The position numbers and the translations under genes were made by a program. The notes beneath the pieces were generated by a model, which was not told the DNA's origin, did not search any database, and was given only the letters and a program-made list of their open reading frames with translations. From CBDBND01 sp965262665 (GTDB taxonomy: Bacteria > Pseudomonadota > Alphaproteobacteria > Rhodospirillales > Rhodospirillaceae), in the NCBI GenBank assembly GCA_965262665.1, contig CBDHFR010000004.1, positions 2,418,001-2,482,000 on the forward strand: a stretch of DNA of 64,000 nt. Direction: 5' to 3'. Below, one piece after another: positions 26,467 to 36,306 of this stretch; positions within the stretch are counted from its first letter, which is position 1, and every line of letters begins with the position of its first letter.

Positions 26467-27915
26467 TTAGATTTCGTTCATCACTTCAAAGGCCGCCCGT
26501 TCGCCGGACTCCATCGCCCCTTCCATGCCCCGGTTAGATAAGGCTGTATGCTCGCCGCAGAAATGGATCCGACCGTGGGCTTGGCTGACGGCGTGGAGAA
26601 ACTCGGTCACCTGCCCCGGTTTCCACACCGCATAGTCACCGCCGGAAAAAGGATCACGCAGCCAGGATTTGATGTGAAGCGCTTCCAGCTTGCCCTTAGC
26701 AGACGGCCGGATGCGTTCCAGTTCGGATACCACCCAGGCCTTGGCCTCTTCGAGATCGACCTGATCCAGTTTGATGGCGGTGAGCCCGCGGGCCCAGGCA
26801 GTAAGGCTTGAAATCTCTGTACTATCGAGGAAATGACGATTGGCAATGACGTGTCCGGCAACCGTGTCCGTCCACATGTCCGGCGACCAACCATCCGTTT
26901 CCCAGAATGGCTCCTTGGCAACCAAGTGCACCTGAGTCATCGCAAAATAAGGAACTAAGGAAACCGCTTTAGATTGAACCGATGGAAGAACCGGACCGAA
27001 TTTGATGTAACGCATCACCGGCAACGGCAGCGAACACACCACGTGTTTGGCACGGTAAACGGTACCGCCAAGGCATTCCACTTCAGCTTCCGTGCTGCCT
27101 TGACGTATGCCAACGACTTCGCGGCTGACTTGAACCTCCCGTTCGAGGGCCTGGGCCATGGTTTCGGGAATGGTCATGTTGCCGCCGATGGCCGACAGCT
27201 GTGTCGGCGGACCACCTTCCATGGACGCCACCCAGCCGTCGTTAAACCACATCATCAACGCGGAAATGTCGTGTGCCGATGTGCCATAAGACACGTTCAA
27301 ATTAAATGTCAGGTCAATTTGTTCGTCAGTAAAACCGTTTTTCTTGAACACGTCATAGACGGAAATGTCGTGCGGTTCACTTTTTGAATCATACCAATCT
27401 TCGAAATCTGCCAACGGATTGGTCTGGCGCAACAGGATCAAAGGCACGAGCCTTGGGCTGAAATTCTTCCATGTATCCGGCAGAATATTCTTGGCATGAG
27501 TCGGCCATTGCTCCGAGGAAATGCGCTCACCATCGAGATACAACTCAAACGGTGTAATCTGCTGGCGACCTGCGTTGTTTAGCATGGGAATCTTAAGACG
27601 CTCGGTGATGTCGATCATCCGGCCATAACCGGACCCGATGCCATTGCCACCCGCTTCCGGATTGCCTGGCATATCGCGCAAGGATAACAGCCGGCCACCA
27701 ATCCGATTGCGCCCTTCGATGACTTGGACGGAGTATCCTTGCTCTTCCAACAGCAAAGCCGCATTGAGTCCGGCCAAGCCTGCACCGATCACCACCACGT
27801 CGGTGCGGTTTTGTGCTCTCAGCGGTTTGGGTGCGATACCAGATGCAGCGACCGCGCCACCGCTGGCGAGAACAGTGCGACGTGAAAGCGTCGTCGGATC
27901 GCTGTTAGATCGCAT
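26467..27915 (-). CDS. Flavin monoamine oxidase-like enzyme with Tat signal (second of tandem pair)
   Basis: 482 residues. A twin-arginine leader (SRRTVLASGGAVAASG) precedes a Rossmann FAD motif VVIGAGLAGLNAALLLEEQG and the GG motif RIGGRLLSL. The C-terminal FAD contact HFCGEHTALSNRGMEGAM is typical of amine oxidases. It should act in the periplasm on a primary amine, producing an aldehyde, ammonia and H2O2 or passing on electrons. It is clearly paralogous to the gene just upstream and overlaps it by 11 bp, so the pair arose by tandem duplication and is co-translated. Confidence 0.87.
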   Translation of the reverse strand: MRSNSDPTTLSRRTVLASGGAVAASGIAPKPLRAQNRTDVVVIGAGLAGLNAALLLEEQGYSVQVIEGRNRIGGRLLSLRDMPGNPEAGGNGIGSGYGRMIDITERLKIPMLNNAGRQQITPFELYLDGERISSEQWPTHAKNILPDTWKNFSPRLVPLILLRQTNPLADFEDWYDSKSEPHDISVYDVFKKNGFTDEQIDLTFNLNVSYGTSAHDISALMMWFNDGWVASMEGGPPTQLSAIGGNMTIPETMAQALEREVQVSREVVGIRQGSTEAEVECLGGTVYRAKHVVCSLPLPVMRYIKFGPVLPSVQSKAVSLVPYFAMTQVHLVAKEPFWETDGWSPDMWTDTVAGHVIANRHFLDSTEISSLTAWARGLTAIKLDQVDLEEAKAWVVSELERIRPSAKGKLEALHIKSWLRDPFSGGDYAVWKPGQVTEFLHAVSQAHGRIHFCGEHTALSNRGMEGAMESGERAAFEVMNEI

Positions 27916-29362
27916 CGAAGACTTCAAAGGCAACACGCTCTCCCGATTCCATGGCGCCTTCCATGCCCCGGTTGGACTTCGATGTGTGCTCGCCGCAGAA
28001 GTGAATACGCTGATGCGGTTCTGCCATCTTATTGATGAAACTGCTGATTTGTCCGGGCTCCCACACCGCCCAATCACCGGATGAGAACGGGTCGTTGCGC
28101 CAGGATTTAAACCCGGCCACTTCGATCTTGCCTTTGGCGGCCGGACGGAGCTCTTCAAAAGCCTTGATGACCATGCGTTTGGCATCTTCTTCTGGGAGTT
28201 GGTCCACCTGCTGTGCCTTCCAGCCCCGATGCCAGCAGGTGATGCTGGTGACTTCTTTGGGTGTGTCACCGAAGTGCTGACCCATAACACTGCCAAGAAC
28301 GTTGTCGCAGTACATGCCTTCAGAAATTCCGTCCTCTTCCCAGAATGGCTTTTTAGCAACAATGTGGGATTGGGTCAGCAGTTGTGCGCCGAGGGTTTGT
28401 ACAGCCCGCGCCTGGACCCCGGTCAGAGCCGGTTCCATGTTGATGGTGCGGAGAACCGAGAACGGCACGGAACAAATCACCCGCTTACCGCGATAAACCG
28501 TGCCATCGGCGCAATGGACCTCGGCACTGCTGTCTCCGCTGGTTATGCCAACGACTTTGCGCCCCATGTGCACGTCGTTTTTGAGTGCTGCGGCCATGGC
28601 TTCGGGAATGCGTTGGTTGCCACCGACGGCAGCGTACGTTCCGCGTGGCTCAATTCCCCGCTGCATCATGCCCCAGGCATAAACAAACATAAGCATGAGG
28701 GCAGAAACGTCATGAGATGAATTACCGAAGTCGGAATTTATGTTGTAAGCGAGATTGATCTCAGCCTCGGAAACACCTTGTGACAAAAACCATTCGTGCA
28801 ACGAGATATCAAACGGCGCGGACTTCGGATCGTACCAGTCTTCGTAGCTTTCGATCGGCATGTTTTGAATGATGTAGAGCGGCACGAATGCCCAGGGCGG
28901 CATTTCCCGGAAAGGGCCCTTCATCACATTGCGGGGATGATCAGGCCAATCTTTCATGCTGACGTATTCGCCATCGAGGAAAATATTGCGCTTCAATATG
29001 AACGGCGCCCGGTCGGCAATGTTGACAAGTTTCGCACCAAACCGCTCAGACGCATCGATGACACGGCCGTATCCAGCCGCGATCCCATTGCCGCCCGCTT
29101 CCGGATTGCCAGGAATGTCGCTTAAGGACAAAATCCGTCCGCCGACCCGGTTGCGGCCTTCGATGACCTGAACGCTATACCCTTCGTCCTGCAAGGCATG
29201 GGCCGCAGCCAGCCCCGCTAAGCCGGCGCCAATGACGATGACATCCGCTTCATTCTGCGCATGGGCCGGTTTGGCCGACATGCCCACGGCTACGCTCAAT
29301 GTTGCGGCAACTGCCGTCGCTCCTTTAAGCGCTGTTCTACGGCTGAAATAGTGCTTGGTCAT
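27905..29362 (-). CDS. Flavin monoamine oxidase-like enzyme with Tat signal (first of tandem pair)
   Basis: 485 residues. MTKHYFSRRTALKGATAVAA is a twin-arginine leader ending near PAHAQ. FAD motifs are VIGAGLAGLAAAHALQDEGY, RVGGRILSL and, at the C-terminus, HFCGEHTSKSNRGMEGAM. The extent of similarity with the downstream copy is high through the whole chain (for example PGNPEAGGNGI, SFGTSAHD/DFGNSSHD). ATG 29362 is chosen because it places the Tat motif correctly and GGAAGGGGA precedes it; the open frame extends further upstream without meaning. Divergent from the VOC gene at 29523. Confidence 0.88.
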   Translation of the reverse strand: MTKHYFSRRTALKGATAVAATLSVAVGMSAKPAHAQNEADVIVIGAGLAGLAAAHALQDEGYSVQVIEGRNRVGGRILSLSDIPGNPEAGGNGIAAGYGRVIDASERFGAKLVNIADRAPFILKRNIFLDGEYVSMKDWPDHPRNVMKGPFREMPPWAFVPLYIIQNMPIESYEDWYDPKSAPFDISLHEWFLSQGVSEAEINLAYNINSDFGNSSHDVSALMLMFVYAWGMMQRGIEPRGTYAAVGGNQRIPEAMAAALKNDVHMGRKVVGITSGDSSAEVHCADGTVYRGKRVICSVPFSVLRTINMEPALTGVQARAVQTLGAQLLTQSHIVAKKPFWEEDGISEGMYCDNVLGSVMGQHFGDTPKEVTSITCWHRGWKAQQVDQLPEEDAKRMVIKAFEELRPAAKGKIEVAGFKSWRNDPFSSGDWAVWEPGQISSFINKMAEPHQRIHFCGEHTSKSNRGMEGAMESGERVAFEVFDAI

Positions 29363-29522
29363 GCTGGTCCCCTTCCTTGCACCGCCCGATGGGATGGGGG
29401 TGCGCATCGATTGTGCTGCGAATTCGGGCGCACCGTAAAGGGACTGTCGGTGGGCGGAAATGGACGGTTGCCCGATGACCGCGCTGCGGTAGGATGCGGG
29501 CAACAAATGGGGGACGACAGGC

Positions 29523-30557
29523 ATGAACGAACCGCAAGCGGTGGGCGGATTGTATGAAACGGGCATTGGTGTCCCGGATCTCGATACCGCAACCCAATAT
29601 TGGGCCAGCTTCGGTTTTAATGCAGGACCAGAGGAGTCCCTTGACGCAATACACGCCGAAGCGCTCTACGGCCATAACAGCGCGCTGACCAGCCGCCGCT
29701 TGCTGCATCAGGACTCCGACCATGGCCTCATTCGTCTTATGCGGTGGGATACGCCGCGCAACGAGGGTTTGGGCATCAAACCTTTCCGTGGCCATGGTAA
29801 CCGCTGGGCCTGACAGTTTGTCCGTTCGGCCTCAGACATTTCTAATCATGTGCGCGTTGCGGAACGAAACCGCCAGCCCGTATACGATCTGCCGCCGACG
29901 TTCATCGATTTGTCGGCCTACAATCCCGATCTGTTCTCGGGCGATGCCCCGGAACCGTTCCACGACACTATTGTCGCTGTGCTTGAATACACGTTGATCC
30001 AGCCCCTTTCACGGCAGGCGTTTCTGGAACGCTTTCATTACGAGAGTAAATTGCTAGGCAAGTACAATGACGACTGCCTCTTCCCGGCCACTCAGATCGT
30101 TCATGCAGGATTGATGTTCTCGTCGGACGATCACGGCGTGTTCGATTTTTATGACCAAGTGCTCGGACTCAAACGGGTCTCCGACCATCCTGTGAACTGG
30201 GATGAGGCCATGGCCTCGCGGGGTGCATTTGATCTCGTTCAAGGGAAAACCCATTGGTCGGTGAATTTCGAGGAACCCCGTTCCGGTACCGGCATGGACG
30301 AGCGTCGGTCAGGCCGTTTGCTTATGTTTCGCTTCGGCATGGACAGCAATCTAGAAGATCAATCGGATCTCACCAGGCCCGGCTGTCTCGTTCATAGCCT
30401 TTGCACGTGGCGTATCCGCAATCTCAAGACGTTCCGCAAAGAGTGTGACGCTGCTGGTTGCACGAATATTACGGACATTCAGTCCGATGAATTCGGCGAA
30501 CAAGCTTTCACCTGCACAACCCCCGACTGCTTTATTTGGACCTTCATACAGGCGTAA
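29523..30557 (+). pseudogene. Two-module VOC protein with in-frame TGA
   Basis: One reading frame of 344 codons interrupted only by TGA at 29811-29813 (GHGNRWA-stop-QFVRSASDI). The first VOC module begins GLYETGIGVPDLDTATQYW. The second begins QIVHAGLMFSSDDHGVFDFY and ends CTTPDCFIWTFIQA. There is no frame change on either side of the stop. A single substitution (TGG or GGA to TGA) would explain it. Without readthrough only 96 residues are made. It lies 3 bp before the CurA-like reductase, so it probably led that operon. Confidence 0.8.
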
Positions 30558-30560
30558 ATC

Positions 30561-31586
30561 ATGACCAACGACGTACACCGTAAAATTGTTCTCAACGCCT
30601 ATCCCGAAGGCATGCCAAAACCAAGCGACTGGCGCATTGAAGAAGGTCCAGTCCCTGAACCCGGAGACAATGAGATTCTCATCAAGACTATGTACATAGG
30701 CCTCGAGCCGCGCCTGAGATTGATGATGAACCCGACCACCGACGACAACCGGGACATGCGACCGCACGGCGCCATGACCGATATCGGTAAGGTTATGCCG
30801 GGGACTATTTTGGGGGCCGTGGTTAAGTCCAATAATCCCATGTACCGGATCGGTGATGTGGTGGAGGGCTTTCTGGGTTGGCAAAACTATGTGGTCACCG
30901 ACGGTGAGCCACACCCGACCAACAATCCAGAAGGGGTTGCAGTCTGCGACACGGAATTTGCCGATCCGGTCGATTTCATCGGCCCGCTCGGTGCACCTGG
31001 CTTAACGGCGATCCTCGCGCTCAAGCATGAAGGCAAACTGGAGCCGGAAGAGACCATGGTCATCACCAGCGCAGCTGGCATGGTGGGCTCCCTGGCCGGT
31101 CAGCTTGGATTGCTCTGTGACGCCTGGGTGGTGGGATTGACCAGCACCGATGAAAAGTGCACCTATCTCAAGGACCAACTCGATTTCGACGTCGCCATCA
31201 ACTACAAAACCACAGAAGACCTTGCTGCGGCTCTCAAAGAAGCCTGCCCCGATGGTGTTGATTACTTTTTTGACAATACCGGCGGTGAGCTGGCGGAACT
31301 CATTAAAAAACAACTTTCAAAGAACGGACGAGTGACGCGCTGCGGTATCGTCGCCAACTACAACAAGACCGGTTGGAAACAGTCGGAACAATTTTCCGGC
31401 CAGTTCACCGTGCACGATCATGTGCCGGAATACAAAGACGCCCGCTCAACCATGGCCGACCTGCTCAAAGACGAAGCCATCCGATACGAACTCAAGATGT
31501 TCGACGGGTTGGAGTCCGCACCGGAAGCTTTTATTGGCTTGTTGAGCGGTCAGAACACCGGCAAATGGGTGGTGAAAGTGGCTTAG
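30561..31586 (+). CDS. CurA-like zinc-independent MDR-family NADP-dependent reductase
   Basis: 341 residues of the medium-chain dehydrogenase/reductase fold without zinc ligands. IGLEPRLRLMM near residue 50 is the hallmark of the leukotriene B4 dehydrogenase/CurA group, followed by the GWQNYVV catalytic loop, the nucleotide-binding stretch AAGMVGSLAGQLG and GVDYFFDNTGGE. Members reduce the C=C bond of alpha,beta-unsaturated carbonyls with NADPH. It starts 3 bp after the VOC gene and converges with the NmrA-like gene. Confidence 0.88.
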   Translation: MTNDVHRKIVLNAYPEGMPKPSDWRIEEGPVPEPGDNEILIKTMYIGLEPRLRLMMNPTTDDNRDMRPHGAMTDIGKVMPGTILGAVVKSNNPMYRIGDVVEGFLGWQNYVVTDGEPHPTNNPEGVAVCDTEFADPVDFIGPLGAPGLTAILALKHEGKLEPEETMVITSAAGMVGSLAGQLGLLCDAWVVGLTSTDEKCTYLKDQLDFDVAINYKTTEDLAAALKEACPDGVDYFFDNTGGELAELIKKQLSKNGRVTRCGIVANYNKTGWKQSEQFSGQFTVHDHVPEYKDARSTMADLLKDEAIRYELKMFDGLESAPEAFIGLLSGQNTGKWVVKVA

Positions 31587-31594
31587 CCGCGAGC

Positions 31595-32455
31595 TCAGCT
31601 CTCAAACATCGCTTTGTGTTGTTCGAGAAACTGCGCCAATGAGACCGGCGGCCTGCCGAGTAGCTCTTCGATGGTGTTGGTTGTGTAATCCAGACCACCT
31701 TCTTCCGCCATTTCCTGCATCAACTCAACGACACCTTCAATGTGCCACTCGCTGGTCAGGATATTTTTCATCCGCGCTCGGAAGTCCTCTATGGACTCCG
31801 GAATGTAGGTGATGGTGCGCCCAACAATTTTGGAAAGAACAGCAGCGGCATCGTGCAGTGTAAGAAGTTCCGGTCCCGTGAGGTCGTAGGTCTGACCGAG
31901 ATGGCCATCACTGGTCAGGACCAAGGCTGCAACTTCTCCGATATCCCGCACATCACACATGGCCGCCTTGCCGTCTCCCGATGGGAATATAAATGAATCA
32001 TTGGCTTTGATAGGAGCCAGGAACATGAACATGTTCTGCATAAAGAAGTTGGGACGGAGTATCGTCCAACCTAGATTAGATGCCTGAAGGGCTTCGACCA
32101 CTTTTACATGCACTTGCGGGATGCGACGGGGATTCTCCGGATTGGATTCTGTCGAAGACATATAGGCCACGTGTTTGACGCCAGCCGTTTCCGCCTGTTT
32201 GACAATGTCCATCTCCCAGCCCAGCTGGTTGGGACCGTTGGGTAGCGTCAACATCAGCCCGTCCACGCCGTCCAGCGCTTTGGCAACGGCCGCTTCATCA
32301 CCAACATCACCGACCACCAATTCAACGCCTTGCTCTGCCAGCGGCGTTACCTTGTCGGCGTTACGGACCAGAGCCCGCACCGGCGCCCCTTTGGCCAATA
32401 AGTGTTTGACGGTTTGACCACCGGTCTTTCCGGTTGCGCCTGTAACGAGAATCAT
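31595..32455 (-). CDS. NmrA/NAD(P)H-binding SDR-family protein
   Basis: 286 residues starting MILVTGATGKTGGQTVKHLL, the glycine-rich NAD(P)-binding motif of atypical SDR proteins, followed by VRALVRNADKV, GVKHVAYMSSTESN, WTILRPNFFMQNMF and the C-terminal EEL...PVSLAQFLEQHK helix. This matches NmrA/quinone-oxidoreductase-2-type (QorB-like) proteins, which either reduce quinones or sense NADP. ATG 32455 is chosen, with an ATG at 32470 in frame as an alternative. It stands alone on the minus strand. Confidence 0.85.
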   Translation of the reverse strand: MILVTGATGKTGGQTVKHLLAKGAPVRALVRNADKVTPLAEQGVELVVGDVGDEAAVAKALDGVDGLMLTLPNGPNQLGWEMDIVKQAETAGVKHVAYMSSTESNPENPRRIPQVHVKVVEALQASNLGWTILRPNFFMQNMFMFLAPIKANDSFIFPSGDGKAAMCDVRDIGEVAALVLTSDGHLGQTYDLTGPELLTLHDAAAVLSKIVGRTITYIPESIEDFRARMKNILTSEWHIEGVVELMQEMAEEGGLDYTTNTIEELLGRPPVSLAQFLEQHKAMFES

Positions 32456-32697
32456 GACTGCTTTCTCCATTCCATTATTAACAAAAACAGAACTTATTTC
32501 GGTTGGGAGACATGCCAGGGACTGTGACGAGATACAAGTAACAGCGATCAATTTCCGCCTAAACTGTGTAAAGCGTCCCCAGCCTATAGTTCGCTCGGGC
32601 TTTCTATTTCGACTCACTAATTTATACAAAGAGTTGTATTGACCTGCCCTACTCATAAATTAAAAGATGCACGACCGATAGGACAGTGCAGTTTGTG

Positions 32698-33276
32698 ATG
32701 AACCATCAGACGATAGTTGAACAGCGTACCTTGATCGATCAGCCAGATTGGTCAGACCGTTGTGCACACTTTGTAGAGCATTGGCGAGGTCTCGTCTCCG
32801 ATGCGCCCTTCCCGCACCTTCAGCATTTCCTTGATAAACCCGCACCTAATCTTCAGCCCCAGGCATTCATGTTCGAACTTGTTGCACCAAGCCAGACTGT
32901 TTTTCGTTTGATGGCGACGGACCTGGTTGCCATATGAGGTGGAGATTTTACTGGAAAGTCGGCGGAAGACGTTTTTACGCCAAAGGTTGCTTTAAAGTAT
33001 TTTGCTGATCCGAGCGGCTGCTTCGAATACCGTTGTGGCTTATGGGAGCGCGGCCTATTTGGTGAAACCCGGGGTCGAGAAATACATCTTGAGTTGATCT
33101 ACCTGCCTCTGATGACACCACCGGAAAATCCTCAACGTTTGGTGGGTTTTCTTGGAATGATCGAACCATCGGTCATGCGCACAAACCGACGCGGATTAAT
33201 TGCAATCGAGCAGCGATGCTGGGTAGATATCGGTTACGGAACTCCAGACAAATCACCTGACGTCTTTTCGATCTAA
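32698..33276 (+). pseudogene. PAS_5-type protein with in-frame TGA
   Basis: About 193 codons with a single TGA at 32935-32937 and no frame change. The chain shows the PAS_5 pattern: CAHFVEHWRGLVSDAPFPHL, VFRLMATDLVAI-stop-GGDFTGKS, then IHLELIYLPLMTPPENP and VGFLGMIEP. In PAS_5 relatives the stop position is an aromatic or hydrophobic residue before G-x-D-x-T-G, so TGG to TGA is the simplest change. Without readthrough only the first third is made. The ligand or partner is unknown. Confidence 0.75.
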
Positions 33277-34478
33277 TTTTTTACACAACTGACATTCTAG
33301 ATGCACCGTGAATGCTGGCCTAAGGAGGTGACGCTGCGCTAGTGTTGTTGGTGTAAAAATCTGCAACGCCTAGTGAATCCACATGGACCTCCTTAACTTA
33401 TCGGCGAGTCACCTCGCCTATGACATCGCCAACAAAACCGTTACGTCGGAAGACTACTGCCTGCGGTTAATCGACAAAATCGAATCTCTAAACGACTTGA
33501 ATACCTATGCCACTTTCGACGGTGATCTTCTATTGGACTCAGCCCGGATTTCCGATCGCGATTTGAAAGCTGGCAAGATGCCCGGCCTCTTGCATGGCGT
33601 ACCATTGATCATCAAAGACAACATCAATACCAGAACTCTGCCAACCAGCGGTGGCACACCGTCATTAAAGGGCAATATGCCCGGCGCGGATGCCCTCATT
33701 GTTTCCAAACTGCGCGATGCTGGCGCACTCATTGCCGGCAAAGCGAATCTGCATGAGCTGTCGTCAGGAGGAACCAGTGCCAATCACACCTTTGGCCCGG
33801 TTCGCAATCCCTATGATCGTAAGTGTGTTCCGGGTGGATCTTCGGGCGGCACCGCAGCGGCGATTGCGGCGCGTCTCGTACCTGCCGGATTGGGAACGGA
33901 CACTGCCGGATCAGTCCGCGTGCCAGCATCGTTGTGCGGTGTCTTTGGTTTCAGGCCCACGGTCGGCCGGTATTCAACGTCCGGCATTGTGCCTCTTTCC
34001 ACTTCTATGGATACAGCGGGTCCGCTGGCCCGTACCATGGACGATATCATCTTGCTTGACAGTGTCATGGCAAACCAATCCAACGATGTCCCAGAACGTG
34101 AGCTAGGCACTGTTTGCCTTGGTGTTGCTGAAAATGTCATGGCCGATGCCGGGGCCGAAACAGCAGCCGTGATTCAGCAAACGCTTACCGCGCTAGAACG
34201 AGCAGGTGTATCGCTGAAGCCTGTAGATTTATCGCCCCTCCGCCCTCTGCAGACCGACGCGGGCAAGGACGTCATCGATTTTGAATTCGAGCAAGCTATG
34301 CGAGCGTATCTTGCGGAATTTTCTCCCGACATTACGCTGGACACGGTTGTGGAACAGATTGCATCGCCCGCCGCCAAGGCATTCACCCAGGAACGGTTGG
34401 AAAAGAAATTCGATCGTACGGTCTACGATTTTGCCCTGGGTGAAGGTCTGTGTGCCTTTAACACTGCATGGCAGACCT

Positions 34479-35959
34479 GGCGGGTTCAATCGGTCGTCGC
34501 AACACTCTGGCATAGGAGGTTGCTATGACGGTACGCAGACGGCGGTCGGATCGGTCTGGACGGAGCAAGTTGCATTCGCCAGGTCGACCGGACTCGGCAC
34601 GGCGTGAGGAGCTTGTTCGGTTCTGGGCAGCGATTGCGACGGGGCGTTCGAGCGAGGACGCGGCCCGAGATGCCGGTGTATCCCCTCCGGTAGGCTCGAG
34701 GTGGTTCCGGAGGTCGGGCGGCATGCCACCAGCACATTTATCGCAATCGGCCAAGCCGCTGTCAGGACGTTACCTGTCTTTCGAGGAACGTGAGGAGATT
34801 GCTCTTCTGCGCGCTCAGGGAAGAGGCATACGTCATATTGCTTGCCGGCTGGAGCGAGCACCGTCGACGATCTCCCGCGAGGTGCGGCGCAACGCGGCGA
34901 CCCGAAGCGGTGGCCTGGACTACCGAGCAACGACGGCGCAGTGGCATGCTGATCGATCCGCCAAAAGGCCGAAGCCAGCCAAGCTGGCAACGAATGAGGC
35001 GCTGCGGCGCGATGTGCAGGATCGGCTTGCGGGTCGGATCTCGGCACCGGATGGAACGGTGATCGAGGGGCCACGCGTCGTCTGGAACGGTCGTCGGCAT
35101 GGGCCGCGGCAGCGCAGGCGATGGGCCAGGGCCTGGAGTCCTGAGCAGATCGCGCACCGTCTTCGGATCGACTATCCTGGGGACGGGCCCGAGGATCAAG
35201 CGATGCGGATCAGTCATGAGGCGATCTATCAGGCGCTCTACGTACAGGGCCGCGGCGCACTCCGTCGTGAGCTGACCGCCTGCCTTCGCACGGGAAGGGC
35301 ACTGCGCGTGCCTCGGGCACGTAGCCGCCGGCGGGGAAAATCCTTCGTCACGCCTGAGATCATGATCAGTGAACGATCGGCGGAAGCAGCTGATCGGGCC
35401 GTACCCGGACACTGGGAAGGTGACCTGATCATCGGCTTGGGCAGATCGGCGATCGGCACTCTGGTGGAACGCGCCACGCGGCTCACAATGCTGCTGCATC
35501 TTCCCCGAATGGAAGGCCACGGCACCGTCCCGCGCGTGAAGAACGGGCCTGCGCTTGCCGGCTGGAGCGAGCATGGGGCTGAAGCGGTTCGCGATGCCAT
35601 CGCCCGGACGATCACGACATTGCCAGCGCAGCTTCGCCGCTCGCTGACCTGGGACCAGGGAGCAGAGATGGCCAGGCATGCGGATCTGCGGATCGCAACC
35701 GGCCTTCCCGTCTACTTCTGCGAACCGCACAGCCCTTGGCAACGCGGAACGAACGAGAACACCAATGGATTGCTTCGACAGTACTTCCCGAAAGGAACCG
35801 ATCTGAGCGCACACAGTCCGGACGTACTCGCAGTTGTTGCTGACGCGCTCAATACACGGCCCCGCAAGACCCTCGGATGGAGAACTCCCGCCGAAGCTCT
35901 GGACCAGTGCTTGCAGGCCAGTCAAACTGAACGTGTTGCGACGACCGGTTGAACCCGCC
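34479..35959 (+). mobile_element. IS30-family element (about 1.48 kb)
   Basis: Terminal inverted repeats of about 27 bp, ggcgggttcaa-(t/c)-cggtcgtcgcaacac, at 34479-34505 and inverted at 35933-35959 with one mismatch. They flank an intact IS30 transposase. The outermost few bases may belong to the target duplication rather than the element. It interrupts the amidase gene. Confidence 0.88.
34525..35952 (+). CDS. IS30-family transposase
   Basis: 475 residues, apparently intact. The N-terminal part has two helix-turn-helix regions (ARDAGVSPPVGSRWFR and the IS30-type IACRLERAPSTISREVRRN). The DDE domain follows: first Asp in GHWEGDLIIG, second Asp in LTWDQGAEMARH, Glu in RGTNENTNGLLRQYFPKG. Start ATG 34525 has AGGAGG directly upstream. 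It is longer than many IS30 transposases because of the extra N-terminal helix-turn-helix extension. It could still be active and supply mobility to the element. Confidence 0.92.
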   Translation: MTVRRRRSDRSGRSKLHSPGRPDSARREELVRFWAAIATGRSSEDAARDAGVSPPVGSRWFRRSGGMPPAHLSQSAKPLSGRYLSFEEREEIALLRAQGRGIRHIACRLERAPSTISREVRRNAATRSGGLDYRATTAQWHADRSAKRPKPAKLATNEALRRDVQDRLAGRISAPDGTVIEGPRVVWNGRRHGPRQRRRWARAWSPEQIAHRLRIDYPGDGPEDQAMRISHEAIYQALYVQGRGALRRELTACLRTGRALRVPRARSRRRGKSFVTPEIMISERSAEAADRAVPGHWEGDLIIGLGRSAIGTLVERATRLTMLLHLPRMEGHGTVPRVKNGPALAGWSEHGAEAVRDAIARTITTLPAQLRRSLTWDQGAEMARHADLRIATGLPVYFCEPHSPWQRGTNENTNGLLRQYFPKGTDLSAHSPDVLAVVADALNTRPRKTLGWRTPAEALDQCLQASQTERVATTG

Positions 35960-36306
35960 CCTTATTCGATGATCTCTCCATTGATGCTGTTGCCTTTCCC
36001 ACCACACCGGATGTCGCCCTGCCCTTGGCCGAAGATGACAATGTGATGAAAGATGGCGCTTCCACCTTTTCGTGGTTCTATTTTCGTTACACCTCAATGG
36101 CCAGCATCGGCCGCCGTCCGGGACTCAGCCTGCCTGCGGGCTTAAATGGGCGCGGCTTGCCTGTGGGCCTGGAACTGGATGGATTGACGGGAGGGGACGA
36201 GGCTCTCATGTCCACGGCCCGAGCGGTGGCATCGGTTTTAGACCCCCTGCCCCCGCCCACGGGTTAGCGTTACGACAACTAAACAAAGCCAACTGTGAGG
36301 TACATT

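Larger units (their letters stand above)
33383..36267 (+). pseudogene. Amidase-signature-family amidase interrupted by IS30
   Basis: The N-terminal 365 or so residues carry the complete amidase signature: catalytic Lys in PLIIKDNINT, the cis-Ser and nucleophile Ser in VPGGSSGGTAAAIAARL and TDTAGSVRVPASLCGVFG. Reading stops inside the IS30 element at about 34479. The C-terminus resumes at about 35960 as LFDDLSIDAVAFPTTPDVAL and continues to GRGLPVGLELDG and the stop at 36267. The intact enzyme would be about 465 residues and would hydrolyse an amide. The catalytic residues all lie before the IS, but the truncated product lacks the domain that closes the active site. Confidence 0.88.

Noticed and set aside
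34762..35925. 387-codon minus-strand frame opposite the IS30 transposase
   Set aside because: Antisense shadow of a GC-rich transposase; no motifs or ribosome site.
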